DNA of 64,000 nucleotides from Hyphomicrobium_A sp963782555 (GTDB lineage Bacteria > Pseudomonadota > Alphaproteobacteria > Rhizobiales > Hyphomicrobiaceae), in assembly GCA_963782555.1 (NCBI GenBank), contig CAWAKB010000006.1, forward strand, positions 62,001-126,000. The letters are read 5' to 3'. The first letter of the stretch is position 1. Each line of letters begins with the position of its first letter. A program made the position numbers and the translations under genes. Positions 54,189 to 64,000 of the stretch are shown here, one piece after another. The notes below the pieces were generated by a model, which saw only the letters and a list, made by a program, of their open reading frames with translations, was not told the origin of the DNA and ran no database searches.

Positions 54189-55742
54189 TCATTCGGCGGC
54201 TTCGGCGCGCGCCGGACGGTTGAAATCATCGGGAAAGTGGTTGAGTGCGCTGATGACGGGCATCGGTGTCAGCCCACCCATGGCGCACAGCGATCCGTCA
54301 GTCATGGTGACGCACAGATCCTTTAAGAGCTCAATGTTCTCGGCGCGGTTCTCGTTTGCGATGATACGGTCGATCACCTCGACGCCGCGCACCGACCCGA
54401 TGCGGCAGGGCGTGCACTTGCCGCAGGATTCGATGACGCAGAACTCCATGGCAAAGCGCGCCTGCTTTGCCATGTCGACGGTGTCGTCGAAGACCACCAC
54501 GCCGCCGTGACCGACCATGGCCTCCTCTTTGATGAAGGCCTCATAGTCCATTTGGGTATCGAGCTTGGATTCTGGAAGGTAGGCGCCCAGCGGTCCGCCG
54601 AACTGCACCGCGCGCACCGGCCGCCCCGACCGCGTGCCGCCGCCGAAGTCCTCGATCAGCTCACGCGCCGTGACGCCGAAAGCCTTCTCGACCAGGCCGC
54701 CCTGCTTGATGTTGCCGGCGAGTTGGAAGGCGAGCGTTCCCCGCGACCTGCCGACGCCGAAGTCGCGATAGTACTCGCCGCCCTTGGCGATGATGATCGG
54801 CACGGAGGCGAGGCTCAGCACGTTGTTGATGACGGTCGGCTGCCCGAACAGGCCTTCGATCGCGGGCAGCGGCGGCTTGTAGCGGACGAGGCCGCGCTTG
54901 CCCTCGAGGCTGTCGAGCATCGACGTCTCCTCGCCGCAGATGTAGGCGCCGGCGCCCACGCGGACGAAGAGCTCAAAGTCGTGCGCCGAGCCCTGGATCG
55001 TGCGGCCGAGCCAGTTGGCCTCGGTCAGCACCTTGATCGCCTCGCGGAAAGTCCTGACCGTGTGCGGGTACTCGGAGCGGATGTAGATGTAGCCGCGAGT
55101 GGCGCCCACCGCGATGCCGGCGATGATCATGCCCTCGATCAGGCAGAAGGGATCGCCCTCCATCAGCATGCGGTCGGCGAAGGTGCCGCTGTCGCCTTCG
55201 TCGGCGTTGCAGCAGATGTATTTCTGGTCGGCCTTGGTGTCGAGGACGGTCTTCCACTTGATGCCCGTCGGGAAGCCCGCGCCGCCGCGGCCCCGCAAGC
55301 CCGAGGTGGTGACCTCGGCGACGATATCGGCGGGGTCCATGGCAAGCGCCTTGCTGAGACCTTCGAACCCGCCATGCGCGCGGTACTCCTCGATCGACAA
55401 GGGATCGATGATGCCGCAGCGGGCGAAGGTCAGCCGCTCTTGCTTCTTGAAGTAGGGGATCTCCTCGGTGAGCCCGTGGAAGAGCTTGTGCTTGCCGCCT
55501 GCAAGGAAGTCCGCCTTGAAGAGATCGGGGACGTCCGCAGCGCTGACAGGGCCGTAGGCAACGCGGCCTTTGTCGGTCTCGACCTCGACCAGCGGCTCCA
55601 GATAGAGCATGCCGCGTGAGCCGGTGCGCACGATATCGACTTGCTTCTTTTTCTTCTTGGCTTCCGCGGCGATCGCCTGGGCAACTGCCTCGGCGCCCAT
55701 CGACAAGGCCGCCGCGTCGCGAGGAATAAAGACCTTGGTCAC
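54189..55742 (-). CDS. fdsB: NAD-dependent formate dehydrogenase beta subunit
   Basis: 517 aa, NuoF-like. Binds FMN and NAD and passes electrons from formate to NAD. The N-terminal 150 residues are a thioredoxin-like [2Fe-2S]-type domain. The NADH/FMN region is RGRGGAGFPTGIKWKTV, CNADEGDSGTFADR and AGAYICGEETSML. The C-terminal [4Fe-4S] motif is ESCGKCTPCRIGSVRG. Its start overlaps the fdsG stop by 4 nt, showing translational coupling. Confidence 0.97.
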   Translation of the reverse strand: MTKVFIPRDAAALSMGAEAVAQAIAAEAKKKKKQVDIVRTGSRGMLYLEPLVEVETDKGRVAYGPVSAADVPDLFKADFLAGGKHKLFHGLTEEIPYFKKQERLTFARCGIIDPLSIEEYRAHGGFEGLSKALAMDPADIVAEVTTSGLRGRGGAGFPTGIKWKTVLDTKADQKYICCNADEGDSGTFADRMLMEGDPFCLIEGMIIAGIAVGATRGYIYIRSEYPHTVRTFREAIKVLTEANWLGRTIQGSAHDFELFVRVGAGAYICGEETSMLDSLEGKRGLVRYKPPLPAIEGLFGQPTVINNVLSLASVPIIIAKGGEYYRDFGVGRSRGTLAFQLAGNIKQGGLVEKAFGVTARELIEDFGGGTRSGRPVRAVQFGGPLGAYLPESKLDTQMDYEAFIKEEAMVGHGGVVVFDDTVDMAKQARFAMEFCVIESCGKCTPCRIGSVRGVEVIDRIIANENRAENIELLKDLCVTMTDGSLCAMGGLTPMPVISALNHFPDDFNRPARAEAAE

Positions 55743-56251
55743 GCCGCAGCCTCCTTGTCGAGGTCGGCGATGATGGCGTCGAAGCGCTTATTGTCCACGC
55801 GTCCGAACAGGTCGTCGTCGATCATCATGGCCGGAGACAGCGCGCAGTTGCCGAGGCAGTAGACGGCCTGCAGCGTAAACTCGCCATCTGGGCTCGTCTC
55901 ACCGAAGGTGGTGCCGAGCCGTTGCTCGGCGTGACGGCAGACCTCTTCGGTTTGCATCGCCTGGCAGGCCTCGGCGCGGCACATTTTGACAATATGGCGC
56001 CCCGCCGGCGCGCGGCGGAAATCGTGATAGAAGCTAAGGACGCCATACACCTCGGCGCGAGACAAGTTGAGGGCACTGGCAATGACCGGCAGCGTCTGCT
56101 CGGGCACGAACCCAAGTTCATCCTGCACGGCGTGGAAAATCTCCAACAGCTCATCGGGGCGGTTGCCGTGCGCCTCGCAGACGGCGCGAGCTTTCTCTGC
56201 GCTGTCAGGGGGGGCTGCAGCGGCAATGGTAGGGCTTGGTGATCGCGACAT
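55739..56251 (-). CDS. fdsG: NAD-dependent formate dehydrogenase gamma subunit
   Basis: 170 aa, NuoE-like thioredoxin fold with one [2Fe-2S] cluster. The four Cys ligands are in MCRAEACQAM and YCLGNCALSPAM. LLEIFHAVQDELGFVPEQTL and EVYGVLSFYHDFRRAPAGRH are family signatures. First structural gene of the fds operon, preceded by a 142 bp gap holding a LysR-type palindrome. Confidence 0.95.
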   Translation of the reverse strand: MSRSPSPTIAAAAPPDSAEKARAVCEAHGNRPDELLEIFHAVQDELGFVPEQTLPVIASALNLSRAEVYGVLSFYHDFRRAPAGRHIVKMCRAEACQAMQTEEVCRHAEQRLGTTFGETSPDGEFTLQAVYCLGNCALSPAMMIDDDLFGRVDNKRFDAIIADLDKEAAA

Positions 56252-56320
56252 GACTCGGTCTGCCTCGGTGGCCTCTCCTGCGGCAAACTGACTTCTCTCA
56301 AGTCATGCGGCTGTTATCAA

Positions 56321-56343
56321 ATTGGCCCTTTCAATGTGCCAAT
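56321..56343. promoter_or_regulatory. Perfect palindrome, candidate LysR-type operator of the fds operon
   Basis: ATTGGC (56321-56326), 11 bp, GCCAAT (56338-56343), between the lysR gene and fdsG. The T-N11-A core geometry of LysR-type binding sites is met. It lies 70-92 bp upstream of the fdsG start. Confidence 0.6.
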
Positions 56344-56393
56344 CGAAGGCATCAATGCTGCGCTGCACAATATGTTGGGTTCTTCCCGGGCGT

Positions 56394-57308
56394 TCAGGCG
56401 CTTGCCCCGAACTTCACCGGGGCAAGCTTGGTCGTTGCTTCCCGCAACGCTTCAATAAGAGGTGATAGGGGATCCCTGTCCGCGACGACGAGGCCGACGC
56501 TGTGCTCGACTTTCGGGTGATCGAGCGGGATCGCTCTTATGCCCGAGACGTTCCCCAGAACTTCCAGCACGTACTGCGGCATGATGCTGGCGAGCCCCAT
56601 CAAGCGCACATTCGAGCACAGGTTTATGACGGAGTTGGTTTCAAGCCGCGGACGAGGGTGGCATTTCGCCGTCTCGAAAGCGCGATCGATGATGCGGCGG
56701 TTCTGCATGTTGGTGGTCAAAAGGCAAAGGGGCTCCTCGGACGCCTCCTGCCAGGTGACGGAATCGCGGGTTGCGAGCGGGTGCGTCTCGGGGACAAAGA
56801 GGCAATAGCGCTCAATGTAGAGGGGCGAGGCCAGCATGCCGTCGATCGGCTCGTTGTCGAGATAGGTAATCCCCACATCGATGGAGAAATCGGCAAGTCC
56901 TCTGAGGATCTCCTCGGAGCTCTGGGAGAGAACCGTGAAGTCAATCCCCGGATGAATTGAGCGTATCTTCTTGGTGAGCAGCGGGATCAGCGGCAAAGAG
57001 GACGGGATGCCGCCCAGCACCACCCGGCCCTGCAGGCCGGTCTCGTGGTCTTTGAGATGGCCCAGCTCCTCCTGCATGGACTGCCAGCTCTTGAGAATGA
57101 CGTGCGCCCATTTGAGGACGCGCTCGCCCTCGGGTGTCAGGCCGCGGTAGCGCTGCCCGCGCTCGACGATGGGCACCTCGAGCTCCAGCTCGAGCTGACG
57201 AATGCGACCTGACAGCGTCGGCTGCGTCACATTGCAGGCGACGGCGGCGCGCGTGAAATGGCGTTCGCGGGCAAGCGCTGCGAGATACTGGAGCTGTCGG
57301 ATGTCCAT
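56394..57308 (-). CDS. LysR-family regulator of the formate dehydrogenase operon
   Basis: 304 aa. The N-terminal winged HTH is MDIRQLQYLAALARERHFTR with AVACNVTQPTLSGRIRQLE; a LysR substrate-binding domain follows from about residue 92 (GRVVLGGIPSSLPLIPLL). Same strand as, and directly upstream of, fdsG, with a likely operator in between. This matches FdsR-type control of fds operons in other bacteria, where formate or a related signal is sensed. Confidence 0.9.
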   Translation of the reverse strand: MDIRQLQYLAALARERHFTRAAVACNVTQPTLSGRIRQLELELEVPIVERGQRYRGLTPEGERVLKWAHVILKSWQSMQEELGHLKDHETGLQGRVVLGGIPSSLPLIPLLTKKIRSIHPGIDFTVLSQSSEEILRGLADFSIDVGITYLDNEPIDGMLASPLYIERYCLFVPETHPLATRDSVTWQEASEEPLCLLTTNMQNRRIIDRAFETAKCHPRPRLETNSVINLCSNVRLMGLASIMPQYVLEVLGNVSGIRAIPLDHPKVEHSVGLVVADRDPLSPLIEALREATTKLAPVKFGASA

Positions 57309-57714
57309 CGAGCCCCTCCCGAGGCAAGCGGCCCTGGCTCAGGTCGTCGTTCGAGGTTGCGGGGGCTCCGGGGCGTGAGCGCTTTCCGCCTAAGTGACGA
57401 TCATCGGCCGTCCGCCCCCGAAAGGCAATCTGGGCGCGGCTCCTTTGCAGAGCCCACTTAGGAGGGTGCCATGGTATTGCCGCGCCTGGCATCGATATTT
57501 TAACCGAATTCATGGCCAGCTAGCGGCGGCGCCTCGTCGAGTATTGCGTATTCCGGGGCGCGGCCGTCCGTGGCCCATGGTTAGGGGGTTGGTGGGGCGG
57601 CCGCTCGACGCGTTCCGTGCATGCGTGCTGCGAACACTGTAGACTGACAAAGCGCAAGTTTTGGCTTCAAACCGAGGATGAAGCCGCTGGGCTGCGCTTG
57701 GGAGTAAAGGGGTT
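57309..57714. other. Gene-free stretch upstream of lysR
   Basis: 406 bp between two divergent genes. Presumed promoters for both. Frames here are shadow or short ORFs; I see no further structure. Confidence 0.4.
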
Positions 57715-58473
57715 ATGGGCGCAAGAGAAGGCACGATTGTCGGCAGCTCGCTGCTCGCCATCTGCTTCCTCATGAGCGATGCCTCGCTGGCCATGGAGCC
57801 GGCGCAACTCGGCCCCTCCACGGCGACCTCGTCCTCACCGGCGCTGCCGGCCTTTCTTGACGATGAGCGGCTGCCCGCAATGCAGGAGGCGTGGCAGGCG
57901 CACGAGCAGGCGCCCGCGGCGGCAGGCGATGATACAACCTCGGTGCGGGAGCGGGCGGAGGAGCTGAGCCGGCGTTTCAGTGCCGGGGCAACGGCGAAAC
58001 CGACCGACAAGGCGGCGCCGGCGGTCACAATCTCGCCGGCAGTTATCCCCGCCGCGTCGGCTGATGCTGGCAAGCAAACCGGCAAGCAAGGCGCCATGGC
58101 GCCTGTCAAACCCGCCATGCACACGCGCAAAGCCCTGGCAAACGGGGTCGAAGCCGGCACAACGGGATCTGTGTCGCCGCCGCCGCAAGAACTCTCGGCG
58201 GCAACCGAGAGTGCATTGGAAAACGAGAAATTGCGCCTTGCCGCTCCGATGCCGCCGAGCGAGGCCATGCCCCCCTTGCCGAAGCGCGCACCGACAATTC
58301 GCGCTGCGACGGAGGGGAGCTCGGTAACGAACGCTGCGATTACGCGGACAGCGCCGGTACACACCTACAGGGCGAGGCCCAACCCCAGCTCGTCCGACCC
58401 CATGGCTGCCTTGCGGGGAACCATTCTGACGAACGAGCTGCACGCCTTCGGCTGGAACTCGCAGCCGAAGTAG
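57715..58473 (+). CDS. Exported low-complexity protein of unknown function
   Basis: 252 aa with a signal peptide ending near ASLA (about residue 26). The rest is rich in Ala, Pro, Ser and Thr and probably disordered, with one short helical patch (SVRERAEELSRRFSAG) and a more conserved-looking C-terminus (DPMAALRGTILTNELHAFGWN). No family recognised. Upstream of a shared terminator with groEL. Confidence 0.6.
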   Translation: MGAREGTIVGSSLLAICFLMSDASLAMEPAQLGPSTATSSSPALPAFLDDERLPAMQEAWQAHEQAPAAAGDDTTSVRERAEELSRRFSAGATAKPTDKAAPAVTISPAVIPAASADAGKQTGKQGAMAPVKPAMHTRKALANGVEAGTTGSVSPPPQELSAATESALENEKLRLAAPMPPSEAMPPLPKRAPTIRAATEGSSVTNAAITRTAPVHTYRARPNPSSSDPMAALRGTILTNELHAFGWNSQPK

Positions 58474-58506
58474 GGGATCTCAAGCTCACTGCCTCTTGAA
58501 ACAAGA

Positions 58507-58531
58507 CCGCCCGCGGGTTGTCCGCGGGCGG
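58507..58531. terminator. Bidirectional hairpin terminator between exported protein and groEL
   Basis: CCGCCCGCGG, a 5-nt loop, then CCGCGGGCGG: a perfect 10-bp GC stem between convergent genes, 34 bp after one stop and 36 bp after the groEL stop. No long U-run. Confidence 0.65.
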
Positions 58532-58566
58532 CCTCGTCGTCCGTGTGTGGAGAGGAAGTGGCAGGC

Positions 58567-60216
<1,650 letters not shown>

Positions 60217-60332
60217 AGGGGCTTTCTCCTGTTACGTGTTGTCGAAGGCGGCCACGGAAGGGAGCTGGCCGCCGGCATGGAACCGCGCTCGGGCGGGCAT
60301 TGTCGGCAAGGGAAGGCGGGCGTGCGGGCTGC

Positions 60333-60623
60333 CTACTTGTCGAGTACGCCCATCACGTCGCTTTCCTTCATGATGAGCAGCTCTTGCCCGTCGATCTTGA
60401 CCTCGGTGCCGCTCCATTTGCCGAACAGCACCTTGTCGCCCTTCTTGAGGTCGATGGGGACGAGCTTGCCGCTCTCGTCACGGGCACCGGGGCCGACGGC
60501 GATCACCTCGCCCTGCTGCGGCTTCTCAGCGGCCGTGTCGGGGATGATGATGCCACCGGTTGTCTTGGTTTCGCTGTCCAGGCGTTTGACGACGACGCGG
60601 TCGTGTAACGGACGGAATTTCAT
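60333..60623 (-). CDS. groES: Co-chaperonin GroES
   Basis: 96 aa, the lid of the GroEL chamber. Starts FRPLHDRVVVKRLDSETKTT; the mobile loop GGIIIPDTAAEKPQQGEVIAVGPG (core GGIIIPDTAAEKP) and KVLFGKWSGTEVKIDG are typical. First gene of the groESL operon, downstream of a CIRCE element. Confidence 0.98.
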   Translation of the reverse strand: MKFRPLHDRVVVKRLDSETKTTGGIIIPDTAAEKPQQGEVIAVGPGARDESGKLVPIDLKKGDKVLFGKWSGTEVKIDGQELLIMKESDVMGVLDK

Positions 60624-60684
60624 GGGAAATTTTGCTCCAGCTGCAGGTCCGCCCTAGGCGGCTCGGCGATCATGAAGGGAACTT

Positions 60685-60711
60685 TTGGCACTTCGCTAAC
60701 GAGAGTGCCAA
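60685..60711. promoter_or_regulatory. CIRCE element (HrcA operator) of groESL
   Basis: TTGGCACTT, 9 bp (CGCTAACGA), GAGTGCCAA. This fits the CIRCE consensus TTAGCACTC-N9-GAGTGCTAA with A-to-G changes in both arms. It lies 62 bp upstream of groES, so the operon is probably repressed by HrcA. Confidence 0.88.
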
Positions 60712-60872
60712 GGCGCGGAGGTGATACGCCGTGGGCAGGGGCCAAGTCAAGAAAGGCGCGCTGCGACCACTAGCCCCTAACCTCCGGGCGACCGGGTTCT
60801 AGCGGACAAAAGGTAACCGAGGTGTAACTCCGCCGCGCGTACCCTCGGTGCCTCTATTCTCGGGGCCTGAAC

Positions 60873-62018
60873 TTGAGCAATCCCTTGTCCTGGCTCGGTG
60901 ACGCGCGCGACGTGAAACCACGCATGCGCCAGGCGCTGAAGGCCACCATAGCGGCCTGTCTTGCCTATGCGATTGCCGACCTTCTGGAGCTGCCCCAAGC
61001 CTTCTGGGCCGCTGTCGTGGCCATCTTGGTGACGCAGGCGAACACCGGCGCCTCGCTCGGTCTGGCGTTCGATTGGTTTATGGGCATCCTGGTCGGCGCG
61101 GTCATCGGCGGCGCCGTCGCCATACTGGTCGGCGGCAGCTTCGAGCTGCGGCTCGCAGGCGTTGCCGCGACCGTGCTTGTTCTCGGGTATTTCGCGGCGG
61201 CGCATCCGCCGATGCGCATCGCTTGCGTCAACGCGGCCATCATCATCCTCGGCACGCCGGTGACCACCACGCCGTTCGCATCGGCCGGCTATCGCGTGCT
61301 CGAGGTCGTGATCGGAACCGTCGTCGCGCTCGCGGTCATGCTGCTTGTCTTTCCCGCGCGCGCCGGGCCGGCACTCGCCGCCCATGTCTCGCGTACGCTG
61401 CCCCTTTACTTTCAACTCGCGTCCGACCTTCTGACGATGGCAATGGAGGGACGCTACGATGCTGCATCGGTCGCCGCGGCCGCCGCCAGGATACGCGCTG
61501 CGATCACCGCCAACGCAAGTCTGGGCCAGCAAGCGCAGACCGAGGTTGCGGGATTCCTTGCCGACAGCCCCAATCCCGAAGCACTGCTGACGGCGTTGCG
61601 CCGCCTGTGGCACACCGAGCTCATTCTCGCGCGCGCCGTGTCTGTGCCGCTGCCGGAAAACGTGCGGCCGAAGTTGCACGAGGGTCTCGAGGAGCTTCGC
61701 AGTGCGGTCGCGGCCATGCGCGTCGATGTGAGCGAGACTTTGCCCGAAGTGAAAGGTGCCACGTCTGACATCGTGTTGGTGGAGACGGCGGTCGCCAAGC
61801 TCAACGGCGCGGTGGCATCGATCCGCGAGAGCGATGAGCTGCGCAAGATGCCCATGGACGACGCTCTCAAACTCATGACGCTCGACTTTGCGCTGGAGCA
61901 ATTGCGCCAGAGCCTCAAGGACATTGCGAACCGCAGTCACGAGCTCAGCAAGCTTGCCGGGACACGGATTCCGTGGCGCAGGCAGCTGCGAAGATTGCTG
62001 ACGGTTCAGGTCGCTTAG
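60873..62018 (+). CDS. FUSC-like aromatic acid exporter family membrane protein
   Basis: 381 aa if started at the TTG at 60873; no ATG precedes the first TM helix, and the ATG at residue 18 (MRQALKATIA) would also keep all helices. Six TM helices occupy about residues 22-160, with AFWAAVVAILVTQANTGASL typical of FUSC/AaeB-type exporters. The C-terminal 200 residues are a soluble helical domain. Substrates in the family include aromatic acids and drugs. Convergent with the SDR gene, 9 bp apart. Confidence 0.8.
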   Translation: MSNPLSWLGDARDVKPRMRQALKATIAACLAYAIADLLELPQAFWAAVVAILVTQANTGASLGLAFDWFMGILVGAVIGGAVAILVGGSFELRLAGVAATVLVLGYFAAAHPPMRIACVNAAIIILGTPVTTTPFASAGYRVLEVVIGTVVALAVMLLVFPARAGPALAAHVSRTLPLYFQLASDLLTMAMEGRYDAASVAAAAARIRAAITANASLGQQAQTEVAGFLADSPNPEALLTALRRLWHTELILARAVSVPLPENVRPKLHEGLEELRSAVAAMRVDVSETLPEVKGATSDIVLVETAVAKLNGAVASIRESDELRKMPMDDALKLMTLDFALEQLRQSLKDIANRSHELSKLAGTRIPWRRQLRRLLTVQVA

Positions 62019-62027
62019 CTACGGGCT

Positions 62028-62774
62028 TCAGCAGCGGCGCGCGGCGACACCTGCGGCATCGAAGATGTGGCCGGAGAGCGAGCGCCCGCGCTTCGATGCA
62101 AGGTAGAGCGCCATTGCCGCGATATCGGGATCGCTCGCGAGACAGGCTCCGTCCTCCGCCGTCATTGCGCGTGGACCGATGGCATTGACGCGGATGCCGT
62201 GCGGGGCCCAGGTCGCGGCCTCGCCTCGTGTCACGGCAGCGAGCGCGGCGCGCGCCACACCCGCCAACGCGGCCTCGGCCGCATTCCGCGCCGCCGGCAT
62301 GACCATCACGTTGAGCACGAGACCTTCGGTCATCAAAGTACGCATGCGGTTGGCGACGATGCGCGAGACCAGCACCGGCACCGCGAGCTTTTGCGATACC
62401 AGGTCCTCCACATCCTCCAGGCTGGCGCGATCGGCAAGATCGGCAGCCGTAATGGGGATGAGATTGATGACGGCGTCGAGGCCGCCGAAAGTCTGAGCTG
62501 CGGTCTGGGCGAAGCGGACGGCCGACTCGGAGGTCGCGCAAGCTTCCGTAAAGAGATTGATCTCGCTCGCGGTCTGGGCAAGGAGCGCCGTCAGGGCGTC
62601 GCTTTCCGGCGACGAGGCGGCCGCATCGATGATGAGCTGCCCGCGGTGGTCGGCAAAGGCACGGGCCACGTCGACGCCGCAATCAGTCCAAAGTCCGGTG
62701 ATGAGGACGCGGGTTCCCGCCAACTCACCGTAATACGAGGCACTCAAATCTCGACCAATCACTGTCATTAGCAT
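62028..62774 (-). CDS. SDR-family protein lacking the catalytic Tyr-Lys
   Basis: 248 aa from the ATG at 62774, with GAAGGGA upstream. The Rossmann fold is recognisable: VLITGLWTDCGVDVARAFAD (the TGxxxGxG loop is altered to TGLWTDCG), GGLDAVINLIP (NNAG position is NLIP) and HGIRVNAIGPRAM. Where Tyr-x3-Lys should be there is ARNAAEAALAGVARAALAAV, so the usual catalytic residues are missing. Probably a non-catalytic or divergent member. Function unknown. Confidence 0.75.
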   Translation of the reverse strand: MLMTVIGRDLSASYYGELAGTRVLITGLWTDCGVDVARAFADHRGQLIIDAAASSPESDALTALLAQTASEINLFTEACATSESAVRFAQTAAQTFGGLDAVINLIPITAADLADRASLEDVEDLVSQKLAVPVLVSRIVANRMRTLMTEGLVLNVMVMPAARNAAEAALAGVARAALAAVTRGEAATWAPHGIRVNAIGPRAMTAEDGACLASDPDIAAMALYLASKRGRSLSGHIFDAAGVAARRC

Positions 62775-63135
62775 CGGGCTGTCCCTTCTTCTCATACGCC
62801 GGGACTGCAAGGAACGCCCGGACACCACGATAGCACGTCGATTCGCCTAACGAGACCTAAACAAGCCCCCTCAATTCGGGTTTGCTGGGGCGGAGCCAAG
62901 GCGCGATTGGGGCGTTGCGTGGCAATCCTCAGGCAGCGTGGGACCGCGGAAAATCGCGTGATCTTGCCCTCCCGCGGGGCCGGGTGTCAGATGTGCTCCA
63001 ATCGTTGTGGGTACCAGCGAATCATCTTGCCGGCCAGAAAGCTGGTGAAAGTGGCTTCCCCGCCATTGCGCTCGTCATGGCCGGACGAAAAGCTCAGGCA
63101 TGCAACGAATCGGCAAGGGGCGCAGATCACGTTTC
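62775..63135. other. Gene-free stretch between divergent SDR and membrane protein genes
   Basis: 361 bp. Overlapping plus-strand frames here have no good start or known product. A short hairpin-like CCCCCTCAATTCGGGTTTGCTGGGG lies near 62867-62890. Presumed promoters for both neighbours. Confidence 0.4.
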
Positions 63136-64000
63136 ATGGCGAGCATTAGCGACAGCAAAACCGGCATGCGGACTCAAGGCAGCATTGCCGACTTCATCGT
63201 GAAGGGCGCGATAGCGCTCGTCACGGCGGCATTCTTCATCGGCGCTTACCTGCAGTTTCAGGTGACGTTCTGGCTCGCACTCATCGCTGCGTTGTCGGTG
63301 TACATCACGCTTCTGATGCTGCACACGCTGATGCGCCGATCGGAGCGGGTCGACGCTCTGGTCTCCGAAGTATCAAGGCTCGAAGGCGAGCTCGCCAACG
63401 TCAAAGGGCGCGGCCCCGGCGAGTACGTGCCGCCCGCACGCGGAGCTGCGCCGTCCGGTCGCGCGGCTCCTGCGAGCGCTCCGCCGCCATCGCCATCTTC
63501 GCGTCTTGATAGCAAAGCGCCGACGCTGCGCGCCGACACCCGGTCCGCACCGCCGCCGGCGGCTGCCGCATCGGCTGCGCCGGAGCCGAAACTACAGCCG
63601 CCTGCGCCTCAGCCTCAGGCCAAGCCATTCTCGGGGCAGACGCCGGAGCCGTCGCTTCCGCGCGCCGACCTGTCGCCGAGCCTCACGCCGTGGCCCAGCA
63701 GCACTGCGAGCGCGCCTGAGCCCATGCACGACTATTGGTCGTTCCGTCCCGAGCGGTCGCAGTTCCCGGAGGCGGGAGAGGCGCGCCGCAAGGATGCCCC
63801 ACCGACGGAAGGCGAACGGGAAGCCGATCTGGAGGCGGTACAAGGCATGATCAAGCGGCTCGCCAGCGAGGTGAGCCTGGGGGCCACTGTGCCCGGAAAC
63901 GATCGCGCCAATCCGGACGGCGCCGTGCGCGCGTCGGTCGACGCCCTCTATTCGACGGTGGACACCATGCGCGCGGCGAGCAAGAAGGCCGCTCCGGCGA
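63136..64000 (+). CDS. Membrane-anchored protein with Pro/Ala-rich linker, N-terminal part (possibly EAL-domain signalling protein)
   Basis: 288 residues visible; the frame is open to the right edge. ATG at 63136 with AAGGGGCG upstream. Two TM helices (about residues 20-40 and 43-65) are followed by a short coiled coil (SERVDALVSEVSRLEGEL), then a 120-residue Pro/Ala/Ser linker, and then MHDYWSFRPERSQF and EADLEAVQGMIKRLASEV. This N-terminal layout is reminiscent of Hyphomicrobiales c-di-GMP phosphodiesterases that carry a C-terminal EAL domain, but no EAL motif lies within the window, so the assignment is tentative. Confidence 0.5.
   Translation, partial: MASISDSKTGMRTQGSIADFIVKGAIALVTAAFFIGAYLQFQVTFWLALIAALSVYITLLMLHTLMRRSERVDALVSEVSRLEGELANVKGRGPGEYVPPARGAAPSGRAAPASAPPPSPSSRLDSKAPTLRADTRSAPPPAAAASAAPEPKLQPPAPQPQAKPFSGQTPEPSLPRADLSPSLTPWPSSTASAPEPMHDYWSFRPERSQFPEAGEARRKDAPPTEGEREADLEAVQGMIKRLASEVSLGATVPGNDRANPDGAVRASVDALYSTVDTMRAASKKAAPA

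Overview
This 64 kb window comes from a GC-rich alphaproteobacterium, most likely of the order Hyphomicrobiales. The support is a ChvI-type response regulator at the left edge, the fabI / phosphatase / aroC / pdxH neighbourhood, a CIRCE-controlled groESL operon, an NAD-dependent FdsGBAD formate dehydrogenase and a bacterial Ku protein. The Fds enzyme would suit a one-carbon or soil lifestyle, but no methanol or methylamine genes are present to prove methylotrophy.

Layout. 0-10.6 kb: chvI (partial, minus) divergent from a HugZ-like protein, then pyrE, a GT39-like membrane glycosyltransferase, a thioredoxin-fold protein with an extreme His-rich tail, a HAD phosphatase, a low-GC DUF2971 gene and several small exported or membrane proteins, separated by palindromic intergenic repeats. 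10.6-11.3 kb: a gene-free stretch that folds into a string of strong hairpins (candidate structured RNA) followed by a 26-bp inverted repeat. 11.3-20.8 kb: methyltransferase, coiled-coil membrane protein, aldo/keto reductase, aroC, histidine phosphatase, fabI, a surface-antigen-like protein, pdxH, DUF1499 protein, MBL hydrolase and tRNA-Pro(CGG). 21-29 kb: phosphoketolase, tRNA-Gln(TTG), one AraC regulator and then four tandem paralogous AraC regulators. 29-40 kb: TetR / azoreductase, an RND efflux pair, and a molybdenum hydroxylase operon (2Fe-2S subunit, Tat-exported large subunit, dihaem cytochrome c, XdhC, MocA). 40-50 kb: Ku with an overlapping ribbon-helix-helix gene, then a three-gene cluster of a membrane metallophosphoesterase, a GMC oxidase and a GMC oxidase fused to an alpha/beta hydrolase. 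49.5-57.3 kb: YbaK-like deacylase and the formate dehydrogenase operon led by a LysR gene. 57.7-64 kb: low-complexity exported protein, groEL/groES, FUSC-like transporter, a degenerate SDR and the start of a membrane signalling protein.

Seven genes are broken by ten apparent one-base indels: aldo/keto reductase, DUF1499, the third AraC paralogue, the RND adaptor (four indels), the molybdenum hydroxylase large subunit, the metallophosphoesterase and the GMC/hydrolase fusion. Undoing the indels gives full-length reading frames of the expected size in every case. They sit in G/C runs or short doublets, and three of them become GANTC (the CcrM methylation motif) when corrected. I therefore favour base-calling error over true decay; these genes are typed as pseudogenes only because they are broken as written.

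The most unusual systems are the metallophosphoesterase / GMC / GMC-hydrolase cluster (the hydrolase appears to use a Cys nucleophile) and the four-copy AraC array with no obvious dedicated target gene.
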